Source: Clostridiales bacterium UBA1234 (lineage in GTDB: Bacteria > Bacillota > Clostridia > TANB77 > UBA1234). Taken from it: 64,000 nt of DNA. Under the pieces are notes generated by a model. The model ran no database searches, was not told where the DNA came from, and saw nothing but the letters and a program-made list of their open reading frames with translations. The position numbers were made by a program, and so were the translations under genes. Where the stretch lies: the NCBI GenBank assembly GCA_002308995.1, contig DBWQ01000006.1, forward strand, positions 27,966 through 91,965, read 5' to 3'. How positions within the stretch are numbered: the first letter of the stretch is position 1; each line of letters starts with the position of its first letter. Shown one piece after another: positions 63,696 to 64,000 of the stretch.

Positions 63696-64000
63696 TTATT
63701 TTAACTCACTACGATTCTCTTTGATGACCTCTAGCTTTTGCTGAAGATTGGATTCTAATTCTGCTAAAATCTCATCTGCATACTTTTTGGTCCCATTAAT
63801 CAAATCTTTCGAAAATGCGTTCGCACTTTCGATAATCTCTGCCTTTTGCTCATATGCCTTTTTGGTAATCTCATGCTCATCAATCATACCAATAATGCGA
63901 TTTTCTGCTTCTTTGATAAGCTGATTTGCCTCTTTTTGCGCATCTACCAAGATCTTTTGCCTTTCTTCTTTCACCCATTTTGCCTGTTTTAATTCATCAG
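63696..64000 (-). CDS. coiled-coil protein resembling clostridial vacuolar ATPase subunit H/DivIVA-like proteins (partial)
   Basis: The frame is open to the right edge, so the N terminus is missing. The visible 101 residues are one long charged helix (KILVDAQKEANQLIKEAEN, HEITKKAYEQKAEIIESA, KKYADEILAELESNLQQKLEVIKENRSEL). This is typical of a Lachnospiraceae/Clostridia protein annotated as ATPase or V-type ATP synthase subunit H, and of DivIVA C-terminal parts. No ATPase motif is seen; the name is only a family label. A GTG at 63974 could serve as a start but lacks a convincing binding site. Confidence 0.6.
   Translation of the reverse strand, partial: DELKQAKWVKEERQKILVDAQKEANQLIKEAENRIIGMIDEHEITKKAYEQKAEIIESANAFSKDLINGTKKYADEILAELESNLQQKLEVIKENRSELK

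Overview
The window comes from a low-G+C, endospore-forming, probably anaerobic Clostridia-type Firmicute. The evidence is the complete spoIIIA operon, gerABC, gpr, spoIIM, a SpoIID-like protein, SLH-domain surface proteins, and the gene neighbourhoods cdsA-uppS-frr-pyrH and rel-recJ. Most genes lie on the minus strand. No closer taxonomic placement can be supported from the sequence alone.

Layout. 1-4.9 kb: uppS, frr, pyrH, an E2-acyltransferase-like protein and a CapD/FlaA1-type epimerase. 4.9-13 kb: O-antigen-ligase-like protein, xerD, spoIIM, rnhA, tmcAL, a membrane protein, an M24 peptidase and a prepilin-type peptidase. 13-20 kb: a small Zn-ribbon protein, a small membrane protein, a Cof-type HAD, and two SLH surface proteins (one with a transglutaminase domain, one with tandem Ig-like repeats). 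20.5-27 kb: tRNA-Leu(CAA), an MBL hydrolase, rel, recJ, a palindromic element, an MTA/SAH-deaminase-type amidohydrolase and ylbF. 27.3-31.4 kb: gerA-gerB-gerC plus a 55-codon membrane protein. 31.4-39.7 kb: secG, two paralogous one-TM proteins and a 2065-residue TM-M23-SLT cell-wall protein. 39.8-50 kb: gpr, holA, ruvC, a glycogen debranching enzyme, an atypical YvcK, murB, a ROK kinase, a SpoIID-like protein and a second palindromic element. 50-56 kb: several unknowns, RNHCP protein, uridine-kinase-like nucleoside kinase, miaB, a CD1247-like protein and efp. 56.4-61.3 kb: spoIIIAH to spoIIIAA. 61.4-63.5 kb: a compositionally distinct two-gene island (MazF-like fold plus a tandem-repeat protein). 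The right edge cuts a coiled-coil protein.

Main observation: seven otherwise normal, mostly core genes (tmcAL, HAD, gpr, holA, a FG-GAP-like protein, an unknown, and spoIIIAE twice) can be read only with a +1 frameshift. At all eight places the zero frame carries a CGG codon. Dropping its C makes the next codon GGN (Gly) and restores the family sequence. I found no in-frame CGG in any other resident gene, although out-of-frame CGG is common. The single other in-frame CGG lies in the foreign-looking island. This suggests CGG has no normal Arg reading in this lineage and that CGGN is decoded as one unit (or triggers +1 slippage), probably as glycine.

Other unusual features: two copies of a roughly 180-bp self-complementary element, each nested in the hairpin of a different transcription terminator; a stem that exactly sequesters a Shine-Dalgarno sequence; an apparent ATT start codon in the ROK kinase; a YvcK homologue that has lost its signature motifs; and an E2-like protein without its catalytic histidine.
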